A stretch of 22,289 nucleotides of DNA from Muribaculaceae bacterium (GTDB lineage Bacteria > Bacteroidota > Bacteroidia > Bacteroidales > Muribaculaceae). The position numbers were made by a program, and so were the translations under genes. The notes under the pieces are model-generated. The model was not told the origin of the DNA. It was given only the letters and a program-made list of their open reading frames with translations, and did no database searches. This document shows, in pieces, positions 14,882 through 22,289 of this stretch; the stretch's first letter is position 1; every line of letters begins with the position of its first letter. Location: positions 1-22,289 of the forward strand of contig JAIDTS010000285.1 of the NCBI GenBank assembly GCA_029060585.1, read 5' to 3'.

Positions 14882-16555
14882 TTACCAAGTGTATTCAGGA
14901 GAATTGCCTTCCGGAGTCACAGGAGCCGGATTAGACATTATTGCTTTGTTATAGTTGCTTTCTGTCTGGATGATACAGAGGTTCATCCAGTTTGGAGTCT
15001 CCTGCACGTTCCAGCGATAACCGTCATTGTGGTTAGAATTAGGATAGCTGCGGATGATGCCTTTTTCGAGACGCTTGATGTCGAATGTAGCAAGACCTTC
15101 TGCCCAGAATTCGATACGACGCTGCCACCAGACTTCATTTTGGAATGCCGGAGTCTTAGTATTATAGTATGCCTCATTATGCTGTCCGTAGACATACTGT
15201 GGGTCGCGAGTCTTTGCGAATGCTTCGAGGAGCACCTTTCCGCGGCCTTCATTCTGCATACCTGCAGCCTCTGCCTCAATAAGCTTCATCTCTTCTACAC
15301 GCATGATGGGAAGGTCGACACACCATCCTACATACTGAGGATTGTCATGGTTTCCACCTTTGGAGCGGAATTTCAGGGAAAGACCACCGAACTGCTCCTG
15401 CGCAAGACCTGTGCCGTATACATAATCAGGTACGTCTGAATACTCTGCAAGCGCTGTGATAATTTCATCCTTAGATGTCATTTCATCAATGGCGAAGTCG
15501 AGGAAGCACTTCTTGCGGCAGTCTGTAGCTGGAACGGTCTCATAGAGGTGACGGTCGATTATCATGCAACCACCGTAGCTGTTATAATATCCCAGACCGG
15601 AAGCATCCGATGGAAACTCGCATATCATCCATGTGCCCCAGCTGTTGTCGCCGTCGTTGTATGTCTGGCAAGTATCTGTAGGCTTGATCTGTATGGCAAA
15701 CATCCAGGAGTTGCCCCAGTTGGCATTGTTGAAGCCGTTGTTTCGGTCGGTATACTGCTCAGCTGTCAGCACTTCATATCCCTCGGCTGCGAGCTTAGCA
15801 TACTTCTCAGCGTTTTCCCAGTCGCGCATCACGAGATATGCGCGAGCACGCAGTCCATTGACTACTGAGATGTCCGGAGTATACTTGTTGGGGCGCTTGT
15901 AGTCGGCAAGCAGGGCTTCTGCCTTGTCAAGATCCGATAGGATGAACGCGTACATATCCTTATTAGGAGCGCACGGATTGTTCTGAGCCTCTAATGTAGT
16001 GGTCTTATCAGTAATGATAGGCACAGTAGGAGCCTGATCATTGGTGCCGTAAGTCTGAGGTGCGAACATCTGTGCCATTTCAAGGTAATAGAGGGCACGC
16101 ATAGTGTAGGCTATGCCGGCTCCGGACTTTTTGCTTTCGTCAGGATTGTCACCTGCCATGCCGAGCACAGTGTTGCAAGCACGGATCTGGCGATAGTAGA
16201 ATGTCCAGGGATACTGACAGTTGAGATATGTCGGACCAAGCGAATAGTTAGCTTCATACCAAGAAGAAAACCAGTTGTTGCCTGCAGCCACGATGTCGTC
16301 GCCCATGACGTCGCGATCCAGATAGAAGGAAGAGTATCCGAAGTCGTTTGATTTCTGATAGCTTGAGCCGGTGAATGTGAACTCACCGTTGTTGTTGTCG
16401 ATGATCGCAGAGACGAAGTTGTCGAAAGAGCCCGGTGCATCCGCAGCCTGGTCGGTAGTGACATAACCGTTCTGCTGAGCCGGGAATTCCTGTATGCAGG
16501 AAGCAGGGAGCACCATAAGCGCCGCGCCGGCGATATATAATGATAATTTTTTCAT
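14882..16555 (-). CDS. SusD-family outer-membrane glycan-binding lipoprotein (cluster 2)
   Basis: Partner of the SusC encoded just upstream; binds glycan at the cell surface and closes the channel as a lid. Seen with the corrected start: signal peptide MKKLSLYIAGAALMVLPASC with lipidated Cys20. Family text follows: FYYRQIRACNTVLGMAGDNP, GIAYTMRALYYLEMAQMFAPQTYG (a typical SusD helix), VNGLRARAYLVMRDWENAEKYAKLA, PIMRVEEMKLIEAEAAGMQNEG, and the C-terminal FQNEVWWQRRIEFWAEGLATFDIKRL. The product is 557 residues. A longer frame starts with TTG at 16588, but the ATG at 16555 opens the signal peptide directly and leaves a 36-bp gap to susC, so it is preferred. There are no heptad repeats at this junction, unlike cluster 1. 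Confidence 0.95.
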   Translation of the reverse strand: MKKLSLYIAGAALMVLPASCIQEFPAQQNGYVTTDQAADAPGSFDNFVSAIIDNNNGEFTFTGSSYQKSNDFGYSSFYLDRDVMGDDIVAAGNNWFSSWYEANYSLGPTYLNCQYPWTFYYRQIRACNTVLGMAGDNPDESKKSGAGIAYTMRALYYLEMAQMFAPQTYGTNDQAPTVPIITDKTTTLEAQNNPCAPNKDMYAFILSDLDKAEALLADYKRPNKYTPDISVVNGLRARAYLVMRDWENAEKYAKLAAEGYEVLTAEQYTDRNNGFNNANWGNSWMFAIQIKPTDTCQTYNDGDNSWGTWMICEFPSDASGLGYYNSYGGCMIIDRHLYETVPATDCRKKCFLDFAIDEMTSKDEIITALAEYSDVPDYVYGTGLAQEQFGGLSLKFRSKGGNHDNPQYVGWCVDLPIMRVEEMKLIEAEAAGMQNEGRGKVLLEAFAKTRDPQYVYGQHNEAYYNTKTPAFQNEVWWQRRIEFWAEGLATFDIKRLEKGIIRSYPNSNHNDGYRWNVQETPNWMNLCIIQTESNYNKAIMSNPAPVTPEGNSPEYTW

Positions 16556-16591
16556 TTTACTTTTCTTTTTAATGATTTTGATTGGCAATCA

Positions 16592-19500
16592 TTAGAAGGT
16601 AACCTCTACACCGCCTGAAACACTGCGCATCGGTGAGTAAGCTCCGAGTGAAGTATTACCATCGAACGAATATCTTGGATCAAGACCTTTGCGAGCAGAC
16701 CAGAAGCAGAGGTTCTCGCCGGCACAGTAGATACGCAACTTGCTGATCTCTTTCCAGAACTTAGGCACGGTGAAGCCAACTACGAAAGATGAGAAGTTGA
16801 TATATCCGGCGTTGGTCAGGAAGCGGTCGGAAGTAAGATAGCCCTGTGTGTCGCCCCACTGCCAACGTGGAAGGTTGGAACTTGTATTGCTTGGGCTCCA
16901 CTCCTTGATATAGTCTTTATGTATTGTATTACCAGAAGTCTGGGTCATATTAGATTCCGGCGCCATGAGAGAAGCGTAGCGTGAATCCATCACCTTTCCA
17001 CCGATCTGATAATCGAAATTCAGAGTGAAGTCAAACCATTTGAGGCGAGCCGTAGTGCTGAAACCACCATAAGCTTTCGGTAGGATCGAGCCTACAGCGT
17101 AGCGTGAAGCCTTGGTAGTTTCGGTAGTAACATAATCTTTAGACTTAATGGTACCCGGTTTCTCTGTAATCATAGAACCGTTGGGTTTTATAAGATTCGG
17201 GTCGTAGTAATATAGAGCCTCACCGTGTTCGTTTACTCCGGCGTAAGAGTAGGTCATGTAGTTGTAGAGTTCTCCTCCTTCAGCAAACCAGTGGCTGGAT
17301 TCATAGAAACCACCGTAGTTCTCGGTCTTTTGAGCAGGGAGAGATACGATTTTGGTCTTATTGGTCGATATGTTTGCAGAGATAGACCATTCGAAGTCTC
17401 TTGTCTGAATTGGAGTGCCGGTAATAGAAACTTCTACACCGGTATTGCGAATAGTACCCATGTTGCCATAATATCCGCGTGCACCTGTTGATTCCGGAAT
17501 AGACAGCCAGAAAAGAAGATTGCTGGTATTCTTGTTGTAGAAATCCACATTACCGAAGAGACGGTTTTTGAAAAATCCGAATTCAAAGCCTGCATTGAGG
17601 TTAGTAGTCGTCTCCCAAGTAATGTCAGGATTTCCTAAAGAGCGGAAAGTAGGAGACATGAATTTGTCGCCGCTTGGGTAAAGTGTATAGTTATCGGTCC
17701 AATAATAGCTACCTCCAAGATTATCGTTACCCTGCTGGCCAATACTGAGCTTAAGCTTCAGGTAGTCGAGCCAGTTTTTGGTGGATTCCATGAAGTTTTC
17801 CTTCGAGATCATCCAAGCTGCGCCGACGCTCCAGAAGTCGCCCCAGCGATGGTCTTTTGCAAAGCGTGAGGAAGCGTCGCGACGATATGATGCAGAAGCG
17901 TAATATTTCTCGCGGAAGTTATACTGTACACTTCCGAACCATCCCTCTACATTGTAGCGGCCCTTGTAAGAAGTGTTATCAGTGAAGTTGTGATTGGCAA
18001 AAGCAAATAGCTCGAGAATGTCGGGAGAGAAACCACCTTCCGCATAACCCTGAAGGAAGTTGTTGTCTACACGATAGTATTCATGACCTGCCAGGATATT
18101 GAGGTAGTGGTCGCCGAAATATTTGTAGAATGTAAGGGTCTGCGAGTTGTTTGTTTTTACAGAGTTAGTGTCGCTCTTACCAAGTTTACCGTTGACAGTA
18201 GCGTTGATTGTATTATAGGGACTACCGTAATATGTATACTGGCTGAGACCCCAGTTGACATTGCTCAAGATATCGAGTTTGAGATAGTCGGTGAAGTCTA
18301 AAGAAGCGCTGAGGGTAGCGTTGAGGGCGTTGCGTGAGGTCTGGGCGACGTCGACAGCCTGTGCGCCGACTGCGTTACCTGGAGAAGAGAATGGACGGCC
18401 GCCGTTGACGTAGGTATTTATACCAAAGTCATACATAGGCATGCCATTGGCATCCTTCATTATATAAGGAGTGCCGGGTTTGCCGTCTACTATATCGTAT
18501 GTGCGGACATACATCGGGTAGATAGGAGCTGCCATAGCAGTGAAGTAAAGCACGTTGCCAGCACTCCAGTTGCTGTTATTAAGGTCAGGGTTGCCCTTAG
18601 TGTTTGAGTGTGTATAAGAAATGCGTGCGCCGAGTTTCAACCATTTCTTCACTTGATATTCGCTACGGATCTGAGCTGTGATACGGTCATAGTTAGAGGG
18701 CTTCAGTATACCTTCCTCACCGAGGTAGGAGAGGCTGGCATAGAAATTCGATTTTTCGTTGCCGCCGTTTACGCTGAAGTTGTATTCCTGACGGAAACCG
18801 TTCTTATAAGCGATGTCGTTGAAATTGTCAGGGATAAGGTAGCGGTTCTCTCCGTTGAGCTGATAGTAACGGCCGAGAGTTGCATTGGGATTGAGCTTTC
18901 CGTTGAGACCGATAAGGTTCTCACCCTCCGGAAGAGTATAGGCATTATACTTGAGGAGTTCGAGCATCTTAGAGTTGGATGCAGCGTTTGCTGCAGCAGC
19001 TGTCATGCCCTGCTGGAGGAAGTTGTAGTTGTAGATCTGGGCATAGAATGCCTCGTAGTATTCACCCGGATCAGTGATTACGTCGTAGTCCTGCACAGCG
19101 CGGGTGTTGGCACCCCATTTTGCATTGACCCTGATTTCTGCCTCGCGGTTGGAACCCTTCTTTGTTGTGATGATTACCACGCCGGAAGCGCCGCGCGCAC
19201 CATAGAGGGCAGCAGAAGCTGCGTCTTTGAGGACAGATATAGATGCGATGTCGTCTTGTGATAGATTGCTGAGGCTTTCCGGATAAGGAGCACCGTCAAC
19301 TATTATAAGTGGTTGAGTGTCGGAATATATAGAAGATAGACCACGTATGGTGATGTTACCGTTGCCGGATCCTGGCGCGCCTGTAGTAGAACGGAGCTGA
19401 AGGCCCGGAACGCTACCGACGAGTGCGTCGGTCACATTGGCGGTGGTACGGCTCTTGAGGTCGTCTGCGTTCACTACGGAAGCGGAACCTGTAAACGCTT

Positions 19501-19840
19501 CCTTGGTAGTGGTACCGAAAGCTACTACCATGACGTCGTCTAGGGCGGTGGCAGTAGTTGACAGCCTAACCACCATCTTGTCGGATAGCTGCAGTGTAGA
19601 GGGTTTATAGCCCACATAGGAAAATTCAGCCTGATTGACGTACTGAGGTACTGTAAGGGTGAAGTTACCGTCGAGGTCGGTGGCGGTGCCTTGTCCTCCC
19701 CCAATGGGCATGACGGTTGCTCCGATAAGCGGTTCGTTGGTTTCCGCATCAATGACAGAGCCGTGATATGTGACATTCTGGGCGTAAGCGCTCCAGCTGC
19801 ACACGATCAAGGTCGTCAAAATTAGAAATAGATTTCTCAT
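16592..19840 (-). CDS. SusC-family TonB-dependent outer-membrane receptor (cluster 2)
   Basis: TonB-driven importer that works with the SusD encoded next. Seen: signal peptide 1-20 (ending AYA), carboxypeptidase-like regulatory domain about 23-98 (IDAETNEPLIGATVMPIGGG, TATDLDGNFT), and a TonB-box-like segment DDVMVVAFG at 101-109, a divergent form of DEVVVVGYG. The plug has PLIIVDGAPY and SISVLKDAASAALYGARGASGVVIITTKKG, followed by a large barrel ending in GGVEVTF with terminal Phe. The length of 1082 residues is normal. FGTTTKEAFTGSAS closely resembles YGTTTRAAFTGAAS in the third SusC across the recombinase gene, so these two belong to one subgroup, separate from cluster 1. No good -33 box is found upstream; TAGTTTTG at 19924-19931 could be the -7 box and overlaps a 14-bp motif shared with the third susC. 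Confidence 0.96.
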   Translation of the reverse strand: MRNLFLILTTLIVCSWSAYAQNVTYHGSVIDAETNEPLIGATVMPIGGGQGTATDLDGNFTLTVPQYVNQAEFSYVGYKPSTLQLSDKMVVRLSTTATALDDVMVVAFGTTTKEAFTGSASVVNADDLKSRTTANVTDALVGSVPGLQLRSTTGAPGSGNGNITIRGLSSIYSDTQPLIIVDGAPYPESLSNLSQDDIASISVLKDAASAALYGARGASGVVIITTKKGSNREAEIRVNAKWGANTRAVQDYDVITDPGEYYEAFYAQIYNYNFLQQGMTAAAANAASNSKMLELLKYNAYTLPEGENLIGLNGKLNPNATLGRYYQLNGENRYLIPDNFNDIAYKNGFRQEYNFSVNGGNEKSNFYASLSYLGEEGILKPSNYDRITAQIRSEYQVKKWLKLGARISYTHSNTKGNPDLNNSNWSAGNVLYFTAMAAPIYPMYVRTYDIVDGKPGTPYIMKDANGMPMYDFGINTYVNGGRPFSSPGNAVGAQAVDVAQTSRNALNATLSASLDFTDYLKLDILSNVNWGLSQYTYYGSPYNTINATVNGKLGKSDTNSVKTNNSQTLTFYKYFGDHYLNILAGHEYYRVDNNFLQGYAEGGFSPDILELFAFANHNFTDNTSYKGRYNVEGWFGSVQYNFREKYYASASYRRDASSRFAKDHRWGDFWSVGAAWMISKENFMESTKNWLDYLKLKLSIGQQGNDNLGGSYYWTDNYTLYPSGDKFMSPTFRSLGNPDITWETTTNLNAGFEFGFFKNRLFGNVDFYNKNTSNLLFWLSIPESTGARGYYGNMGTIRNTGVEVSITGTPIQTRDFEWSISANISTNKTKIVSLPAQKTENYGGFYESSHWFAEGGELYNYMTYSYAGVNEHGEALYYYDPNLIKPNGSMITEKPGTIKSKDYVTTETTKASRYAVGSILPKAYGGFSTTARLKWFDFTLNFDYQIGGKVMDSRYASLMAPESNMTQTSGNTIHKDYIKEWSPSNTSSNLPRWQWGDTQGYLTSDRFLTNAGYINFSSFVVGFTVPKFWKEISKLRIYCAGENLCFWSARKGLDPRYSFDGNTSLGAYSPMRSVSGGVEVTF

Positions 19841-19924
19841 ACTGTTATTATTAGATTGATTTTATTGATTTTTTACCTGCTGTCAACTGCCGTGCAACTG
19901 ACCGGACTGATTAAAGACTTCTGC

Positions 19925-19938
19925 AAAACTATATGGTT
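19925..19938 (-). repeat. Left copy of a 14-bp inverted repeat upstream of susC genes
   Basis: On the minus strand this reads AACCATATAGTTTT, 84 nt before the susC start at 19840. A perfect copy on the plus strand lies at 21680-21693, 16 nt before the divergent susC. The pair encloses 1741 bp containing the tyrosine recombinase gene. It also overlaps a possible -7 box (TAGTTTTG), so a promoter or operator function is an alternative. Confidence 0.6.
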
Positions 19939-20061
19939 TTGTGTTGCCGCGTTTTAAGTTATGTATATGAAGCACTTGACTTTCATAGAGAAATCCTTTT
20001 AGTTCCCTTGCTCCGGTCACAAATCGGATGCAGGAAACTGGTATAAAACAAGGGTCGACCT

Positions 20062-21201
20062 TCAGAAAAGCCGGTCGAGGAGCACCATGGCCTCTCGCTT
20101 CTTCGTATCGATTACTTTGCTGTATATCTGGGTGGTTCTCAAGTCGGCATGTCCGAGAAGCTTACTGATCGTATATAGGTCGGCACCGGCCGTAAGCATC
20201 ATGGTGGCGAATGTATGTCGCGATATATGGAAAGTCACATTTTTTTTAATTCCGGCAGCCAGAGCTATTTTCTTCAGTTTCCTAACAGTGGTACAATAAG
20301 GAGGGCAGGTAAACACCTTATCATTACTCTCTCCCTGTGGCGGCAAAAAAGAGGCTGCCATTACAGAAACCGGAATCTCTACGCGACGCCGTGTCTTTTT
20401 CATTGTCATGCTTATTATCTTTCCATTTTCTGTGTCTATGATATTCCCCCAGGTGAGACGCGAAACATCAGAATAGCGCAGTCCGCAAAAGCAACAGAAA
20501 AGAAAAGCCGCCACGTCGTCGCCGGTGGCTGTATTTCCCGAAGCAACTTCAATAATCGCTCTAACTTCCCCGGCAGTGAGGTATTCGCGTGTGCTTTCCG
20601 GTCTTTTTATTCGCTCATAGGCATTTAAAAGCCGGATTGGATTGGATGGAATACACCCGGCCCTCACAGCCTCATTGAGTATGATGGATAGGGCATTGAG
20701 CAGTTCAAACTGAGTGGCTGGCAGGAGCTGTTTGTCAGAATTCAGAGCTTTTGCCGATTTCAGATAATTGGCGAAACCGATGCAAAACTCACGGTCTGCG
20801 TCAGCCAGCAGTATGGATGAACGGAACTTATCAAGATGCCGGATGAGGCGGTTCATTTGGCTTATGCTCGATTTAGACTTAAGCCCTTCCTTTTCCTTAA
20901 TCAGATGATCTATCCATTGAGTTAAGTATTGCTCATTCGCTTGCTTTCTGAGGCCGGCGTTGCCATTGACGAACGCAATGATTCTTTTTGACTTAATAGT
21001 CATGGCAGCCTTCATAGTAGCGGCATTGACTATCTTATCTTCGGCAGTTTTTTCAGGAATCAAATAGAGTCTGAGGAATTCATATTCTCTTTTTCCCTTC
21101 CAATATGTATCCAAGTACAAGGATTGGTTGCCGTTGGCAAGCGACTTGGATCTAAGCCTTACAGGCTCTTTGATTTTTGCTTTTTGCTTGAGTTTATTCA
21201 T
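20062..21201 (-). CDS. Tyrosine site-specific recombinase
   Basis: Integrase/invertase of the tyrosine recombinase family, cutting and rejoining DNA through a covalent tyrosine intermediate. Seen: an N-terminal arm-type DNA-binding region of the Bacteroidetes kind (residues 1-90, with NGNQSLYLDTYWKGKREYE), a helical core-binding (SAM-like) domain about 90-195, and the catalytic domain 200-379. Catalytic residues are all present: R242 (CGLRYSD), a lysine in MKKTRRR (K268 or K269), H325 and R328 (HISRH), H351 (LGHADLRTTQIYSKV) and nucleophile Y360. It appears intact. It stands alone between two divergent susC genes, with no transfer or phage genes nearby, which fits either a local DNA invertase or a leftover integrase. 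A 13-bp palindrome lies about 40 bp upstream of its ATG. Confidence 0.94.
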   Translation of the reverse strand: MNKLKQKAKIKEPVRLRSKSLANGNQSLYLDTYWKGKREYEFLRLYLIPEKTAEDKIVNAATMKAAMTIKSKRIIAFVNGNAGLRKQANEQYLTQWIDHLIKEKEGLKSKSSISQMNRLIRHLDKFRSSILLADADREFCIGFANYLKSAKALNSDKQLLPATQFELLNALSIILNEAVRAGCIPSNPIRLLNAYERIKRPESTREYLTAGEVRAIIEVASGNTATGDDVAAFLFCCFCGLRYSDVSRLTWGNIIDTENGKIISMTMKKTRRRVEIPVSVMAASFLPPQGESNDKVFTCPPYCTTVRKLKKIALAAGIKKNVTFHISRHTFATMMLTAGADLYTISKLLGHADLRTTQIYSKVIDTKKREAMVLLDRLF

Positions 21202-21240
21202 ACATTTTGAGTCTTTTATGAGTATATTGACTTATATATA

Positions 21241-21271
21241 AAAAGGATTCCTTAACCCAAGGAATCCTTTT
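21241..21271 (-). terminator. Perfect 13-bp hairpin upstream of the recombinase gene
   Basis: AAAAGGATTCCTT (21241-21253) and AAGGAATCCTTTT (21259-21271) are perfect inverted copies around AACCC. On the minus strand the stem ends in a T-run (TTTTT), so it looks like an intrinsic terminator or a leader attenuator in front of the recombinase. Two 13-bp arms around a 5-bp centre also resemble a tyrosine-recombinase core site, so that reading stays open. Confidence 0.6.
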
Positions 21272-21289
21272 ACTTTGTATTTTTTAATG

Positions 21290-21305
21290 AAAGTGTAGAT
21301 TTTGC
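21290..21305 (+). repeat. Distant copy of the ATPase-promoter repeat
   Basis: AAAGTGTAGATTTTGC matches 1686-1701 (AAAGTGTAGATTATGC) at 15 of 16 positions. The ATPase copy carries the A that creates its ATG start codon. No ATPase gene follows here. It may be a remnant of a lost gene of the same family or another operator for the same regulator. Confidence 0.5.
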
Positions 21306-21605
21306 ATTGATATTTTGCCGAGACCCCTCTTCGGCCACCAAACCGAAAATACCGATTAGGGAGGTAAGCAAAACTCAGACTTTGGAAAAGAGCCTCATCA
21401 TTTTTTCTTTTTGCTTTTTTTAAGGGGTTGCTTTAGTGAATTTTCATGAATATGGTAGTGAAATGAGGGTAAGAAATAGATTTTAAAGTAACAAAATGGT
21501 AACGTTTTTGCAAATTAAGCATTCTTATTTTTAAGAAATATTGAGAAATATCGAGAGTTTTTTGAAAAATGTAAAACTTTTTTAACTAAAATGTGTTTTT
21601 ATGTT

Positions 21606-21637
21606 AAGAGAAGTGCGGCAGAAACCGCACCGCTCTT
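21606..21637 (+). other. GC-rich hairpin upstream of the third susC
   Basis: Inner arms GTGCGG (21613-21618) and CCGCAC (21625-21630) enclose CAGAAA; outer arms AAGAG (21606-21610) and CTCTT (21633-21637) extend the stem across a 2x2 internal loop. It stands out in an AT-rich region, about 70 bp before the susC start. Role unknown; it may be an operator or a leader structure. Confidence 0.5.
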
Positions 21638-21679
21638 GTGTAGATATTATCAGACAACAGGTAAAAAACAACAAAAAAT

Positions 21680-21693
21680 AACCATATAGTTTT
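21680..21693 (+). repeat. Right copy of the 14-bp inverted repeat upstream of susC genes
   Basis: AACCATATAGTTTT on the plus strand, 16 nt before the susC ATG at 21710, is the exact inverted counterpart of 19925-19938. The flanking bases match only partly, so the exact repeat is 14 bp. TAGTTTTA inside it is one base away from a -7 box. Confidence 0.6.
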
Positions 21694-21709
21694 ACTAAAT
21701 TTATCAAAG

Positions 21710-22289
21710 ATGAAAAGATTGCTATCTCTTATGGCGATTATGACTGTCTTCGTGATGACGGCGCTGGGACAGCGCACGGTCTCAGGACAAGTTATCTCGG
21801 GTGAGGACAATCAACCCGTAATCGGCGCCTCTGTATTGGTGAAGGGCACTTCACTCGGTACGGCAACGGATCTCGACGGTAACTTCACACTGAAGGACGT
21901 ACCGGCGACAGCCAAGACGCTCGTAGTCTCCTACATCGGTATGGTGACTGAGGAAGTCGCCATCTCCAACAATCTCGTGATCAAACTCTGGACCTCCACC
22001 AGCAACCTCGACGAGGTAGTGGTAGTAGGTTACGGCACGACCACCAGGGCTGCCTTTACCGGAGCTGCCTCCATAATGGACGGAGACGTTGTTGAACGCA
22101 AGAACGACGCCAACTTCGTAAAGTCGCTCGAAGGCAATGTGACCGGTATCCAGTATAACAACTCCACCTCAATGCCCGGCCAGTACGGCTCGATCTATAT
22201 CCGCGGTATGGGCTCGCTCTCTCGCAGCAGCCCGCCTATGGATTTAATCGACGGTATGCCTTTCAATTCCGATTATGACGGCAAGTCGT
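21710..22289 (+). CDS. SusC-family TonB-dependent receptor, 5' part (truncated by window end)
   Basis: First 193 codons of a third SusC-like receptor, divergent from cluster 2. Seen: signal peptide 1-20 (MTVFVMTALG, cut before QR), carboxypeptidase-like regulatory domain about 22-93 (GQVISGEDNQPVIGASVLVKG, TATDLDGNFT), TonB-box-like DEVVVVGYG at 101-109, then the start of the plug with IYIRGMGSL and LIDGMPFNSD. The frame is open to the window end, so the barrel and a probable susD partner lie outside. It shares the GTTTxxAFTGxAS subgroup feature with the SusC of cluster 2. The ATG at 21710 gives a proper signal peptide. Confidence 0.93.
   Translation, partial: MKRLLSLMAIMTVFVMTALGQRTVSGQVISGEDNQPVIGASVLVKGTSLGTATDLDGNFTLKDVPATAKTLVVSYIGMVTEEVAISNNLVIKLWTSTSNLDEVVVVGYGTTTRAAFTGAASIMDGDVVERKNDANFVKSLEGNVTGIQYNNSTSMPGQYGSIYIRGMGSLSRSSPPMDLIDGMPFNSDYDGKS

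Larger units (their letters stand above)
21202..21709. other. Gene-free AT-rich region between recombinase and third susC
   Basis: No convincing gene. It contains a perfect 13-bp palindromic hairpin (21241-21271), a distant copy of the ATPase-promoter repeat (21290-21305), a GC-rich hairpin (21606-21637), and the right copy of the 14-bp inverted repeat (21680-21693). Much of 21380-21600 is poly-A/T rich with no recognisable feature. No full-consensus promoter for the third susC was found. Confidence 0.65.

Noticed and set aside
16556..16588. Longer start (TTG at 16588) for the cluster 2 susD
   Set aside because: It places extra lysine-rich residues before the lipoprotein signal peptide; the ATG at 16555 fits better.
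18608..19261. A 217-codon plus-strand frame opposite the cluster 2 susC
   Set aside because: It mirrors the codon structure of the strongly supported susC on the other strand, has no family features, and is a shadow frame.
19659..19675. 17-bp exact inverted match with 21872-21888 as a recombination site inside the two susC genes
   Set aside because: It encodes the conserved LDGNFT segment of the regulatory domain, so shared codons explain it; similarity stops right outside.
19884..19900. Two CAACTG direct repeats 11 bp apart upstream of the cluster 2 susC
   Set aside because: A hexamer pair is too short to support an operator call without comparison.
20062..21201. Integrated conjugative element or prophage marked by the recombinase
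   Set aside because: No transfer, replication or phage genes, tRNA or flanking direct repeats are visible in the window; only the recombinase is present.

Overview
The window looks like a piece of a Bacteroidales chromosome, most likely a gut lineage such as Muribaculaceae or a relative; the family is inferred from general style only. The reasons are three SusC-type TonB-dependent receptors, two SusD lipoproteins, a FucP-type sugar symporter, an AAA_14/DUF4143 ATPase, and three promoters with the Bacteroidetes pattern (TTTG or TTG, 19-20 bp, TAnnTTTG).

Layout. 32-1555 (+) is an EptA-type lipid A phosphoethanolamine transferase. 1698-3050 (+) is an ATPase/DUF4143 gene whose promoter lies inside three direct repeats spaced exactly 33 bp apart. 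3374-4795 (+) is an unrecognised surface lipoprotein that converges, with a 2-bp gap, on a minus-strand pair: a PfkB-family kinase (4798-5664) and a FucP-type MFS symporter (5759-6970) with its own promoter. Upstream is polysaccharide utilisation cluster 1, also on the minus strand: susC (10560-13583), susD (8756-10495) and a secreted multidomain glycan-binding-like protein (7174-8619). Cluster 2, also minus, is susC (16592-19840), susD (14882-16555) and a small lipoprotein (14033-14860), closed by a clear intrinsic terminator. A tyrosine recombinase (20062-21201, minus) then separates cluster 2 from a third, divergent susC (21710 to the right edge, plus, truncated by the window).

How the genes fit together (inference). 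The SusC/SusD pairs bring oligosaccharides across the outer membrane, the glycan-binding proteins help capture them, and the MFS symporter and PfkB kinase would import and phosphorylate a released monosaccharide. No glycoside hydrolase, lyase, sulfatase or HTCS/ECF regulator lies in the window, so the substrate cannot be named.

Most interesting signals. (1) The recombinase sits between two divergent susC genes whose upstream regions share a perfect 14-bp inverted repeat, a possible phase-variation switch. (2) Three 33-bp-phased direct repeats cover the ATPase promoter and reach its start codon, and a fourth copy lies 20 kb away upstream of the recombinase. (3) Degenerate 7-bp tandem repeats fill the junctions of cluster 1 and of the symporter/kinase pair; two of them fold into long inverted repeats. 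Two gene starts were moved downstream from longer TTG-initiated frames to better-supported ATGs (the susC at 13583 and the susD at 16555).
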